Shown here in pieces: positions 37,690 through 47,137 of a stretch of DNA of 64,000 bases. The first letter of the stretch is position 1, and each line of letters starts with the position of its first letter. Where the stretch lies: assembly GCA_045647885.1 (NCBI GenBank), contig JAZRMX010000048.1:1-64000 (forward strand), read 5' to 3'. The notes under the pieces are model-generated. The model was given only the letters and a program-made list of their open reading frames with translations, did no database searches and was not told the DNA's origin. The position numbers were made by a program, and so were the translations under genes. This stretch comes from HGM04593 sp045647885. GTDB taxonomy: Bacteria; Bacteroidota; Bacteroidia; Bacteroidales; Bacteroidaceae.

Positions 37690-39081
37690 TTACTTGTTAT
37701 GCTCGGCCTCTATCTCTTCGGGAGCCATAGGCTTGTATTTTCCCAAGCGGCGGGCACCACCCTCGAACACAAGATAATCCTCCTCGTTACGTATACCACC
37801 AAAGTTGCGCCAAGCATCAAGCTTATCGTAACAGATAAAGTCGGTAAATTTCTTTTCGGCACGCCATTTGTCGATGAGGTCGGGGATGAAATAGATACCC
37901 GGCTCCACAGTGAACACAAAACCAGGTTCAAGAGCCTTTGCAAGACGCAGTGACTTCCAGCCGAAAAGTGTACTCTTTGAGCGACCCTCCTCGTAACCCA
38001 CGTACAACTCGCCGAAACTCTCCATATCGTGAACATCGAGTCCCATCATATGACCAAGACCGTGGGGGAGGAACATACAGGCAGCACCCTCGCGAGCAGC
38101 CTCGGCAGCATTGCCTTTCATAAGGCCAAGCCCAATCATACCCTCGGCAATCTCGGTGAGTACCTTCTGATGCACGTCGCGATACTCAACTCCGGGCGCA
38201 AGCATCGATGTTGCAGCAACGTGGGCGCGACGCAGAATATTGCACACCGTGCGCTGCTGCTCGGTAAATTGCTTGCCTACAGGCATTGTGGTGGTGAGGT
38301 CGCCGGCATAGTGCATTGCATTCTCGCAACCCGAATCGAGAAGGAACATCTGCCCCTCTTTCAAAGGTTCGGTACCATAAGCGTGGTTGTGCAGTGTCTG
38401 ACCATTGATTGTCGCAATAATGGGGAACGAGAGGTTAAAGTTATGCTTGGCAGCCTCGGCCTGCACAACAGAAACAATTTCAGCCTCTGTGGTTCCGGGA
38501 CGCACAGCACGCATTGCGGCACAGTGCATATCAACCGAAACGTTCACAGCCTCTTCAATCTGCTCTATCTCCTCGGCACTCTTGTAATTACGCTGCGCAA
38601 TTACAGCCTTTACAAAATCCATAGAAACAGCAGCCTGCTGCTCTGCGGGAGTTATACCAAGAAGCTCCTGCAACCACACTTTGTGGTCACCGCGATAAGG
38701 CGGAAGGAAGTGAATCTTCTGCCCTTTGCTCTGCGCAGCCTTAATATAAGTGGCAAGAGAAGCCATAGGCATTGTGTGGGTTATACCCACACGCTCACTC
38801 TTCTCTTTTATAGTGGGCTGCACACCGGTCCAAACAATATCATCAATGGTAAGTTCGTCACCAAAAATAATCTCTTTATCCTCATCAATGTCTATCACTG
38901 CAGCAAGGCCGGAATAGTCCGATGCAAAATAGTAAAGGAAGGTAGAGTCCTGGCGAAAGTGGTATGCATTATCGGCATAATTGACACCAACCTCGGTATT
39001 GCCGAGGAAAAGCAGGAGGCCGCTTCCCACCCTCTGTTTGAGAGCTGCGCGACGATTGATATAAGTCTCTTTCTTGAACAT
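37690..39081 (-). CDS. pepP: Xaa-Pro aminopeptidase (peptidase M24B)
   Basis: A 463-residue metallopeptidase that removes residues ahead of proline. The N-terminal creatinase-like domain covers about residues 1-165; the catalytic pita-bread domain follows. Metal ligands are visible: the two Asp in LLDSGCENAMHYAGDLTTTMP (about 250-270), His in HGLGHMMGLDVHD (about 345), Glu in FTVEPGIYF (about 395) and Glu in GGIRNEEDYLV (about 437). It is the last gene of the metG run. Confidence 0.94.
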   Translation of the reverse strand: MFKKETYINRRAALKQRVGSGLLLFLGNTEVGVNYADNAYHFRQDSTFLYYFASDYSGLAAVIDIDEDKEIIFGDELTIDDIVWTGVQPTIKEKSERVGITHTMPMASLATYIKAAQSKGQKIHFLPPYRGDHKVWLQELLGITPAEQQAAVSMDFVKAVIAQRNYKSAEEIEQIEEAVNVSVDMHCAAMRAVRPGTTEAEIVSVVQAEAAKHNFNLSFPIIATINGQTLHNHAYGTEPLKEGQMFLLDSGCENAMHYAGDLTTTMPVGKQFTEQQRTVCNILRRAHVAATSMLAPGVEYRDVHQKVLTEIAEGMIGLGLMKGNAAEAAREGAACMFLPHGLGHMMGLDVHDMESFGELYVGYEEGRSKSTLFGWKSLRLAKALEPGFVFTVEPGIYFIPDLIDKWRAEKKFTDFICYDKLDAWRNFGGIRNEEDYLVFEGGARRLGKYKPMAPEEIEAEHNK

Positions 39082-39102
39082 AGTTATAAGTTTTTTTGAT
39101 TT

Positions 39103-39846
39103 CTATTTCTTTATCACGGCACGCACCACGAACCACAGGTGGTTACACAGCGTGGAGAACAAACCATAATGTTTTCTCATTATCGCAAAACGCTCCAAGA
39201 GCGATGCACGGTGATTCTGCAAAGATAACCCATTCTGCAAATAATTCACTATTACGGTGTGAGTATTAACCAGTTTTGACGTTTTTTTCATTGCCTTTAT
39301 ACACCAATCAATATCGGCCGAAAAACGATACTTAAGGTCGTAAAGGGGAGCAATGTCGCGACGCACAAAGAATGCCTGATGGCACACGAGCATACCTTTT
39401 TTAAAACTCTCCCAAGTAAGTTTCTCGGGGGCCTGAAGACGACGCATACGCACAAAACGCCTCTCCTCGTCCACTATGGCAGTTTCGCCATAGAGCACTC
39501 CCGGCAGCTCATTCATACCATCGAGAGCAGCCACCATACGCTCAAGGGTGTCGGGAGCATAGAGCGAATCGCCGGCATTAAGGAAGCAAAGATAATCGCC
39601 CTGCGCAAGAGCGATACCCTTGTTCATAGCATCGTAAAGTCCCTTGTCGCGCTCACTCACAATGTGTGCAAAAACAAGCCCCGTAGCCACAGCCTTGGTT
39701 ACGGTGTCGTCGGTCGAAGCGCCGTCTATGAGCAGATACTCATAATTCTTATAGCTCTGTGCCGCAACACTGCGCAAGGTGGGTTCAATCGCCTGCGATG
39801 CGTTGTAAGTAACGGTTATTATGGAAAATTTAGGTTTCAGAGCCAT
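39103..39846 (-). CDS. Glycosyltransferase family 2
   Basis: A 247-residue GT-A enzyme. FSIITVTYNASQAIEPTLRS opens the nucleotide-sugar site, LLIDGASTDDT follows at about residue 37, then SERDKGLYDAMNKGIALAQGDYLCFLNAGD with the acidic metal-binding residues at about 80-93. It resembles WcaA/colanic-type family 2 enzymes that extend surface glycans. It lies between the YfhO-like gene and pepP with gaps of 2 and 21 bp. The sugar is unknown. Confidence 0.9.
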   Translation of the reverse strand: MALKPKFSIITVTYNASQAIEPTLRSVAAQSYKNYEYLLIDGASTDDTVTKAVATGLVFAHIVSERDKGLYDAMNKGIALAQGDYLCFLNAGDSLYAPDTLERMVAALDGMNELPGVLYGETAIVDEERRFVRMRRLQAPEKLTWESFKKGMLVCHQAFFVRRDIAPLYDLKYRFSADIDWCIKAMKKTSKLVNTHTVIVNYLQNGLSLQNHRASLLERFAIMRKHYGLFSTLCNHLWFVVRAVIKK

Positions 39847-39848
39847 CG

Positions 39849-42305
39849 TTACTCCTTTTTACGGTTTCTGTAAATTATCACTCCAAGCAATGTCAAAAGT
39901 ATTGCAGCAACAACTATCGATGAAACGAGCGATATTTTAGCCGAGGCGAGAATAACCTCGTCGACACAACGCAGTTCAATCTCGTGCTCGCCGGCAGGCA
40001 CGGGCAACGCACGCAACAGATAGTCGGCACGCAGCAGGGGAACCTCCTCGCCATCGATATAAGCCTTCCAGGTCTTGTAATAGACCTCGGAGAAAACAGC
40101 AAGCTGCGGAACAGGCGAGTAGCTTATATACTTTATACATCCCGGATTCACAAGTTCCACCATATCAATGAAAGCAGAAGAGTCGGCAGGATGATTGTAT
40201 TTTTCACTGTCGGCAAATTTACCCTGCCAGCTCTTTTCCATAAAGGCAGTAGCACGCAGGTCGGCGTCACCAATAGCCGCAATCTCCTCGTCGGGAGTAT
40301 CCACCCACGCAATCTCGTCGACAAACCAGCAGTTGCCCATAGCATCGGGGTTGGCCTCCACACGCGGAGTGCCATTCTCATCGGGCACAATCACATAGCG
40401 CACATTGAGCATATTTATGATATTCATATTTATGCTGCCGCTGAAGTAATTGTCTATAATATCCTGATAACGGCGCAGCTTTGCAGGGCTGTAACCGCCA
40501 ACCGACTTGTGGAAATAAGATGTGCGCGAATCGTTGAATGTGCTCGAAGCAAGATTAAGCACACGATAATTGGGGTGAGTGTCGCGCATAATAAGTTTGT
40601 CGGCAGCGGTGGGAACAAACTCCTCGACCTTCTTTTGTGGCACAAAGTCGTCCCAAGAGAGGTAACGCCAAGCCACAACCCATAGGTCTGCAAGCACCAG
40701 CACAATGAGTGCCACATAAAGGTAACGACACTTGAACGAAATGCGCAGATAAGCAAAAAGCACAACGGCTGCCGCAGCAATATATCCAAAAGAACGCCAG
40801 GCATCACTTGCAAGCATCGCAGCACGGTCGGCACGCAATGCATCGGCAAGCACGGCAGGATAGTTTGCATCGGCAGGAGCCTCGAAACTGAAGATTGTGC
40901 CACCAAAGAGAGCAAAGAACAGCGAAAGACCACCCGTGAGGGCAAATGAGTAAACCAATGCACGGGTAAGTTTCTTCTTTGCCGCATCGTCACCCTCCTT
41001 GCACACCCTCATATACTCGCGCACAGCCAGCACACCCAACGCAACCATTGTGAGCGAAGGTATTACCAAAGCCATCGAAGGCGCACGGAATTTATTGTAA
41101 AGCGGCAGATTGTAGAAGAAAAACTCATTAAGCAAGGGGAAATTCTTACCCCACGAGAGAATAAGAGTAAGAACCGTTGCTGCAAGCAACCACCACCTGT
41201 CACGACCCTTTACCACAAAGATACCGAGCACAAACAGGAAACATACAATTGCACCCACATACACGGGACCCGAAGTAAAGGGCTGTGTACCCCAATAAGT
41301 GGGCATCTGTTTCACAATCTTCTTTGCCTGGGCAGCACCGTATGAACGGCTGAAAAGTTTATAGGTTTCAGAGTCGGTTCCAAGCTCATAATGCGAACTT
41401 GCGCCATAAATGTCGGGCACAAGCAGGGTTAGAGTCTCCTCTACACCATAGCTCCACTGATAAGCATAATCTATATCAAGACCCGAAGATTTTGCCGCCT
41501 CATTTTTCGGTTTTAATATCGCAGCACCGCGCACACTCTCTTCGGCATAGTCCATAGTGGGCCACAACTGCCCCACCGAAGGCAAAACTGCAAGAACAGC
41601 CACCACCACAAGCACACCCGTTGCTTTAAGATAGCGACGCAACTCACCCTCGCGCACAGCATACACAAGATACACTGCCGCCAAGAAGAGCAGCACAATC
41701 AACAAATAATAACTTATCTGCTGGTGGTTCCAGTAAACATTCAAGCCGGCAAAAACAAGCGTCACAAAGCTACCGGCAAGCAATTTACCGCGGTAACACA
41801 TTATAACACCGCCAATAATAGGAGCCATCGTAGCCATAACCAAAGCCTTGTTCATATGCCCCACCCCCACAATTATCAGGTTGTACGAGCAGAGCGTATA
41901 GGCCACGGAGCCCATAAAGGAGAGCCACGAATTACACCCTATTGAAATGAGAAAGATGTAAAAACAGAGCAAAGAGAGGAATATGTAGCCATTATGACGA
42001 CCCGTACCGCCCATCCACGCAAGAGTGAGCAGACGACCTATGTGACGGAACACATTTTCCGATTTAGGCATATAGGTGTAATTGGCTGGCATACCGCCGA
42101 ACATAGCATTCGACCAGTGGCCATACTCTCCGGTCTTCTCATAATGCTCGCTCAAGTCGTTACCCCACCCACGCGAGTTTATCGCATCCTCCTGCATAAG
42201 ATCCTTACCCTGCATTGTGGGTGCAAAATATATACCGGTAATGGCAAAGAAAGCCAACACTGCAAGGAGGTGAGGATACATCTTTTTCAAATCCATCTTC
42301 ATCAT
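39849..42305 (-). CDS. YfhO-family multi-helix membrane protein
   Basis: An 818-residue protein with about a dozen membrane helices, a large periplasmic part at about residues 570-775, and a last helix near the C-terminus followed by RNRKKE. The family plan (GT-C-like fold, YfhO) suggests sugar transfer from a lipid carrier, as in glycosylation of teichoic acids or lipids by YfhO. The segment FSEVYYKTWKAYIDGEEVPLLRADYLLRA near residue 730 is characteristic. Packed between two glycosyltransferase genes, it probably helps build a surface glycan. The donor and acceptor are not known. Confidence 0.88.
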   Translation of the reverse strand: MMKMDLKKMYPHLLAVLAFFAITGIYFAPTMQGKDLMQEDAINSRGWGNDLSEHYEKTGEYGHWSNAMFGGMPANYTYMPKSENVFRHIGRLLTLAWMGGTGRHNGYIFLSLLCFYIFLISIGCNSWLSFMGSVAYTLCSYNLIIVGVGHMNKALVMATMAPIIGGVIMCYRGKLLAGSFVTLVFAGLNVYWNHQQISYYLLIVLLFLAAVYLVYAVREGELRRYLKATGVLVVVAVLAVLPSVGQLWPTMDYAEESVRGAAILKPKNEAAKSSGLDIDYAYQWSYGVEETLTLLVPDIYGASSHYELGTDSETYKLFSRSYGAAQAKKIVKQMPTYWGTQPFTSGPVYVGAIVCFLFVLGIFVVKGRDRWWLLAATVLTLILSWGKNFPLLNEFFFYNLPLYNKFRAPSMALVIPSLTMVALGVLAVREYMRVCKEGDDAAKKKLTRALVYSFALTGGLSLFFALFGGTIFSFEAPADANYPAVLADALRADRAAMLASDAWRSFGYIAAAAVVLFAYLRISFKCRYLYVALIVLVLADLWVVAWRYLSWDDFVPQKKVEEFVPTAADKLIMRDTHPNYRVLNLASSTFNDSRTSYFHKSVGGYSPAKLRRYQDIIDNYFSGSINMNIINMLNVRYVIVPDENGTPRVEANPDAMGNCWFVDEIAWVDTPDEEIAAIGDADLRATAFMEKSWQGKFADSEKYNHPADSSAFIDMVELVNPGCIKYISYSPVPQLAVFSEVYYKTWKAYIDGEEVPLLRADYLLRALPVPAGEHEIELRCVDEVILASAKISLVSSIVVAAILLTLLGVIIYRNRKKE

Positions 42306-42322
42306 ATCTTCATTTTATCTTA

Positions 42323-43414
42323 TTACAACAATTTACGGTACACGTCACAAGTTCCCTGCACCATACGTTCCAGCGAGAACTCCTTAATGCGCTGCAACCC
42401 TTTTAGCCTCATCTCATCGCGCAAAGCCGGCGACTCCACCAAAGCCTGTAAAGCATCGGACATAGACTGCGCGTCGTGGGGATTAAAGTAGAGCGCTGCA
42501 TCACCTGCAACCTCGGGGAAACAGCTCGCACGGCTCAAGCAGACAGGACAACCATTGTGGAAAGCTTCGAGAATGGGGATTCCAAAGCCCTCATAGTGCG
42601 ACGGGAAAACGAAGCAGAGTGCGTGGCGGTAAAGCGATGCCATCTGCGCATCGTCGGCCGATATATGTATGAGCCTGTCGGCAATATTCCAACGGGCAAA
42701 GAGTTCAAGCTCTCCCCTGCTGAACGGGGTTCCTGTGCAGACAATGCGCAACGAAGGATTCTTCATAAGCAACGGACGCACTGCCGACAGCCACGGATAG
42801 AAATTCTTGTATCCCTTGCGCTCCCCGACATAAAGCACATAGTTGTCGAAAAGCTGCGGAGCAACATCGGAAACGGCACGATAACCGTGATACACTACCG
42901 ATATTTTAGAGGGCGACGTGCCCAAAAGCTCCACAATGTCGCGTTTCGTATTCTCGCTCACGGCAATTATGTGGTCGGCCTTCTCTATAAGAAGTTTCTT
43001 ATGCGGAATGGTGCGGTCGTATATAAGCACATCCTGTGGATAACGCTCAAAAATCATATCGTGTACAGTAAGCACAAAAGGCTTTTTCTTATCCTTTACC
43101 GCACCCAGAAAATAAGGGTTGAAGTATGTGGGGTGGAACAGGTCGTAGTCGCCCTTTCTCACCGCACGCCACGCATAGAAGTGGTTTACCATCTGGTACA
43201 CCCTGCGACGTATACGGTAAGACTTGGGGAAATTCACCGTTTCGTATTTATGGCCATAAGTCTCTGTCACATAGTGATTCTCGCAATAACGCATAGGAAT
43301 GTCTGACACAAACTCGTCGGCCGGCAGATTGTACATCAAATCGGCGAAATAGCGGGTAACACCGCCGAATCGCTGAAAAGTAAACATCTGATTGTCGAAC
43401 AATATCTTCTTCAT
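42323..43414 (-). CDS. Glycosyltransferase family 4 (GT-B fold)
   Basis: A 363-residue enzyme. The N-terminal acceptor half includes FQRFGGVTRYFADLMYNLP (about residue 14). The donor half carries VLYVGERKGYKNFYPWLSA, RLIHISADDAQMASLYRHA and CFVFPSHYEGFGIPILEAFHNGCPV with the E-x7-E-type motif at about residues 280-290. It sits 6 bp after the flippase gene and 17 bp before the YfhO-like gene. Confidence 0.92.
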   Translation of the reverse strand: MKKILFDNQMFTFQRFGGVTRYFADLMYNLPADEFVSDIPMRYCENHYVTETYGHKYETVNFPKSYRIRRRVYQMVNHFYAWRAVRKGDYDLFHPTYFNPYFLGAVKDKKKPFVLTVHDMIFERYPQDVLIYDRTIPHKKLLIEKADHIIAVSENTKRDIVELLGTSPSKISVVYHGYRAVSDVAPQLFDNYVLYVGERKGYKNFYPWLSAVRPLLMKNPSLRIVCTGTPFSRGELELFARWNIADRLIHISADDAQMASLYRHALCFVFPSHYEGFGIPILEAFHNGCPVCLSRASCFPEVAGDAALYFNPHDAQSMSDALQALVESPALRDEMRLKGLQRIKEFSLERMVQGTCDVYRKLL

Positions 43415-43419
43415 AATCC

Positions 43420-44877
43420 TTAATTCATTCTTTTCCTGCGGAAAATATAATCAACAGACTCGTGCAGTTCCTCAAAACCGCACAAACAGGATATTCCCAA
43501 ATATAAAAGCGACGCGCCTGCCACTCGCAACACCAGCAACAGCCACAGATTTTCAACCTGCACGGTCGCATACCCCGCGATACCCACAGCCGCAAGAGCC
43601 ACAAGCAGGAACGGGGCAAAATCCATTATAAACATTCTCACGGTGAGTGCAATATCGCGACGCACAAGCACACACCACACAAACAGCCAAGCAATATTGA
43701 AAAGGCAGTAAGCCACAAGCATCGGCTTAATGCCAAGCGTGTGCATAGCCACAAGCATAAGCAGCACCAGCGTACCCTGTACAATTGTACCCCACATAAA
43801 CGTATTGGTGCGGCCACAGCTCACAAGCAAGTTTGTGAACATTGACTGTATGGGCATAAACGCACCCCACAGACACAGAATCTGCAACATACGCGAGCTC
43901 TCCTCCCATTTGTCGGTAAGAACAACCACAATAAGTTCGTGCGACACAAGCGATAGCACCGCCAACAAGGGGAACGAGACAAAAGCAGTGAAACGTAACA
44001 TCTTGCGGAATACACGCAGCTGACGCTCATTATCCTCAACCACCCTTGCAAGCACAGGCTGTGCCACGGTGTTCACCATCACGTTCACCATATCGCTGCC
44101 CATACGGAACCAATCGGCCGATTTTGAATAGTTGCCCACGTCGGCACGGCTATAGAATTTTCCGAGCACGAAAGAGAATACATTCCAATTTATCTTCTGG
44201 AAAATATTCGTTATAAGCAACTTGTAGCTGAACGCAAAAAGATATCGCAAGGGATAGAATTTAACCCGCAAGGTGGGATGCCACGGGGTATAGTACCAGT
44301 AGACAAGCAACCTCACAAGCGTGTATATTATCGCCTGTGCCGATATACCCCAGTAAGAGTAACCGTTTACTGCAAACAATATACCGGCCACACCCGAAAC
44401 CAACAGCGCAAGTACTGCCGCTATGGAGCGTTGTTTAACCTTCAGTTCGCGGAACAGATAGGCCGAGGAGGCTACACCCAACCCGTTGAGTACAAAAGCA
44501 AGGAAGTTGAACCTTGCGAGCCACAGCAGAATGGGCTGGTTGAAGAAACCGGCTATAAGAGGCGCGCCGGCATAGAGGAGCGCATATATAACCACCGAAG
44601 TTATTATGCTGAACCAAAAGACAGCATTATAGTCGTCGTGCTCCACCTTCTTGCGGTTGGCAATGGCAGCCACAAAGCCGCTGTCCTGCAACGAAGTAGC
44701 CAAAGCATTGAAAATCGCAAGCATACCCACAGGCCCGTAATCCTCGGGGCCAAGCAAACGTGCAAGGTACACCCCGAAGAAGATACTGAGCAGTTGGCAC
44801 AAAGCATTGCTCAAGCCGCCCCAAAGAAAACTCTTTGCGACGGCATTTTTCAAAGTATCGGCAGCCTTTTTACCCAT
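43420..44877 (-). CDS. Polysaccharide flippase (Wzx/MOP family, lipopolysaccharide biosynthesis type)
   Basis: A 485-residue membrane protein with about 12-14 helices. The opening KSFLWGGLSNALCQLLSIFFGVYLARLLGPEDYGPVGMLAIF is the MOP polysaccharide-transporter signature. It would flip a lipid-linked sugar unit across the inner membrane. Its ATG shares one base with the metG stop (TAATG). With the two transferases and the YfhO-like protein it forms a small glycan-assembly set, but no polymerase is present in the window. Confidence 0.92.
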   Translation of the reverse strand: MGKKAADTLKNAVAKSFLWGGLSNALCQLLSIFFGVYLARLLGPEDYGPVGMLAIFNALATSLQDSGFVAAIANRKKVEHDDYNAVFWFSIITSVVIYALLYAGAPLIAGFFNQPILLWLARFNFLAFVLNGLGVASSAYLFRELKVKQRSIAAVLALLVSGVAGILFAVNGYSYWGISAQAIIYTLVRLLVYWYYTPWHPTLRVKFYPLRYLFAFSYKLLITNIFQKINWNVFSFVLGKFYSRADVGNYSKSADWFRMGSDMVNVMVNTVAQPVLARVVEDNERQLRVFRKMLRFTAFVSFPLLAVLSLVSHELIVVVLTDKWEESSRMLQILCLWGAFMPIQSMFTNLLVSCGRTNTFMWGTIVQGTLVLLMLVAMHTLGIKPMLVAYCLFNIAWLFVWCVLVRRDIALTVRMFIMDFAPFLLVALAAVGIAGYATVQVENLWLLLVLRVAGASLLYLGISCLCGFEELHESVDYIFRRKRMN

Positions 44878-46916
44878 TATTTAACCTCGCTGCCGGGTTT
44901 TGCGGTGGGAGAAACGGTAAGCAATGAAAGCTTGCCTTCATTGTCCTCGGCACTCAAAATCATCCCCTGGCTCACAATACCACGCAAGGTACGGGGAGCA
45001 AGGTTAGCGATGAAGCATACCTGTTTACCCACAAGTTCCTCGGGCTTGAACTGTTTTGCAATACCCGAGAGAATGGTACGAGTCTCAAGGCCATCGTCAA
45101 TCTTGAATTGCAGCAACTTGTCGGCTTTAGGCACTTTAGTACACTCGAGCACGGTACCCACACGGATATCAACCTTCTCAAAATCCTCAAAAGCAATAGT
45201 ATCCTTTATGGGTTTAGCCTTATAGGCTGCCGCCTCGTTCTCTTTCTTGATGCGGGCAAGGCGGTCGAGCTGTGCCTGTATTACATCGTCTTCAATCTTG
45301 TCGAACAACAAGCCCACCTCGCCAAGAGTGTGTCCCTCGGGCAACAAGCTTATGCTGCCAAGGCTTGCCCACTCGAACTCGGCAAGGTTAAGCATCTCGC
45401 GCAATTTCTTGCTGCTGAAGGGCAAGAAGGGCTCGAACACGATAGAGAGGTTGGCAACGAGTTGAAGCGAGAGGTTAAGAATTGTTGCAACGCGTGTAAG
45501 GTCGGTTTTTGCAAGTTTCCAAGGCTCGGTCTCGGCAAGATAGCGGTTACCGATACGGGCAAGTTCCATAGCCTCCTTCTGCGCCTCGCGGAACTTATAT
45601 TGGTCGAGGAGGCTCTCTACGCGGTCTTTCACGTTTACAAACTCTTCGATGATAGATTTATCGTAGTCGCTGAACTCGCCGGCAGCAGGCACCTTGCCAT
45701 CGAAATATTTCTTGGTGAGCACAAGCGCACGGTTCACAAAGTTACCGTAAACGGCAACAAGCTCGTTGTTGTTGCGCGCCTGGAAGTCCTTCCAAGTAAA
45801 GTTATTATCCTTTGTTTCAGGGGCATTGGCTGTGAGCACGTAACGCAACACATCCTGTTTGCCGGGAAAATCAACAAGATACTCATTGAGCCATACAGCC
45901 CAGTTGCGCGATGTAGAGATTTTGTCATCCTCGAGGTTCAAGAACTCGTTGCTGGGTACGTTGTCGGGGAGAACATAATCTCCGTGAGCTTTAAGCATAG
46001 TGGGGAACACAATGCAGTGGAACACGATATTGTCCTTTCCGATAAAGTGAACAAGGCGTGTATCCTCGCTCTTCCACCACTGTTCCCAAGTGTCGGGCAA
46101 CAGCTCCTTTGTATTGCTTATATAACCGATGGGAGCATCGAACCACACATAAAGAACCTTACCCTCGGCACCTTCCACGGGCACGGGAATACCCCAGTTG
46201 AGGTCACGGGTTACGGCGCGAGGTTTCAAACCTGTGTCGAGCCAGCTCTTGCACTGACCGTAAACATTGCTGCGCCACTCCTTGTGGTCGTTCAGAATCC
46301 ACTGCTCCAACCAAGGCTGATACTGGTCGAGGGGCAGATACCAGTGACTGGTCTTGCGCTTCACCAATTTATTGCCCGAATCGGCATTATAGGGATTTAT
46401 CAATTCGTCGGGAGAAAGGGTTGCACCACACTTTTCGCACTGGTCGCCATAAGCATCGGCAGCGTGACAGCGGGGGCACTCGCCACGGATATTGCGGTCG
46501 GTAAGGAACTGCTGCTCACCCTCGTCGTAGTACTGTTCGCTCTCCATCTCCACAAACTTGCCATCTTCGTAGAGCTTACGGAAAAAGTCGGAAGCAAGCT
46601 CACGGTGGGTCTGCGAAGTAGTGCGCGAATATACATCGAACGAAATACCGAAGCCCTCGAACGAATCTTTTATTATGTTGTGATAACGGTCTACCACATC
46701 CTGAGGAGTTATACCCTCCTTCTTTGCACGTATAGTCACGGGCACACCGTGCTCATCGCTACCACCGATAAAAAGCACCTCTTCGCCTTTAAGACGCAGA
46801 TAACGTGTGTAGATATCGGCAGGTACATAAACGCCGGCAAGGTGACCGATGTGCACAGGGCCGTTAGCGTAAGGCAAAGCCGATGTTACCAAAGTTCTTT
46901 TGAATTTCTTTTCCAT
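44877..46916 (-). CDS. metG: Methionyl-tRNA synthetase
   Basis: A 679-residue class I synthetase. The HIGH motif is His22-His25 and KMSKS is present as KISTS at about residue 334. A zinc knuckle (CPRCHAADAYGDQCEKCG) lies at about 145-162. The C-terminal tRNA-binding OB domain begins FEKVDIRVGTVLECTKVPKADKLL (about 575 on). It heads a run in which the next five genes are separated by no more than 22 bp. Confidence 0.98.
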   Translation of the reverse strand: MEKKFKRTLVTSALPYANGPVHIGHLAGVYVPADIYTRYLRLKGEEVLFIGGSDEHGVPVTIRAKKEGITPQDVVDRYHNIIKDSFEGFGISFDVYSRTTSQTHRELASDFFRKLYEDGKFVEMESEQYYDEGEQQFLTDRNIRGECPRCHAADAYGDQCEKCGATLSPDELINPYNADSGNKLVKRKTSHWYLPLDQYQPWLEQWILNDHKEWRSNVYGQCKSWLDTGLKPRAVTRDLNWGIPVPVEGAEGKVLYVWFDAPIGYISNTKELLPDTWEQWWKSEDTRLVHFIGKDNIVFHCIVFPTMLKAHGDYVLPDNVPSNEFLNLEDDKISTSRNWAVWLNEYLVDFPGKQDVLRYVLTANAPETKDNNFTWKDFQARNNNELVAVYGNFVNRALVLTKKYFDGKVPAAGEFSDYDKSIIEEFVNVKDRVESLLDQYKFREAQKEAMELARIGNRYLAETEPWKLAKTDLTRVATILNLSLQLVANLSIVFEPFLPFSSKKLREMLNLAEFEWASLGSISLLPEGHTLGEVGLLFDKIEDDVIQAQLDRLARIKKENEAAAYKAKPIKDTIAFEDFEKVDIRVGTVLECTKVPKADKLLQFKIDDGLETRTILSGIAKQFKPEELVGKQVCFIANLAPRTLRGIVSQGMILSAEDNEGKLSLLTVSPTAKPGSEVK

Positions 46917-46977
46917 AGGATTATATGTTTTTATTTATCTTATTTTGCGTTTTTGCACACTTATACTCAACAATCTG

Positions 46978-46985
46978 CAAAAATA
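46978..46985 (-). promoter_or_regulatory. -7 element of the metG promoter
   Basis: TATTTTTG on the minus strand followed by C. It lies about 60 bp upstream of metG; no convincing -33 TTTG is seen. Confidence 0.5.
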
Positions 46986-47061
46986 GCGATTTTATTTTGA
47001 TTTGCGCATATATAAATATAATATAATTATACTTTACACGACGCGAGACACAAAAACAATT

Positions 47062-47093
47062 TTTGGAAAGAAAAAGACAAAAAACTATCTTTG
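47062..47093 (+). promoter_or_regulatory. Promoter of the acyltransferase gene
   Basis: A -33 TTTG at 47062-47065 and a -7 TATCTTTG at 47086-47093, first bases 24 apart. Both fit the consensus exactly. Confidence 0.75.
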
Positions 47094-47137
47094 CGAAATC
47101 AGATAGCACAAAAAAAATATAACACAAGAGAAGAACT

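Noticed and set aside
45108..47000. A 630-codon open frame antisense to metG
   Set aside because: metG on the other strand has all synthetase motifs; the antisense reading has no signature and is a by-product of its codon use.
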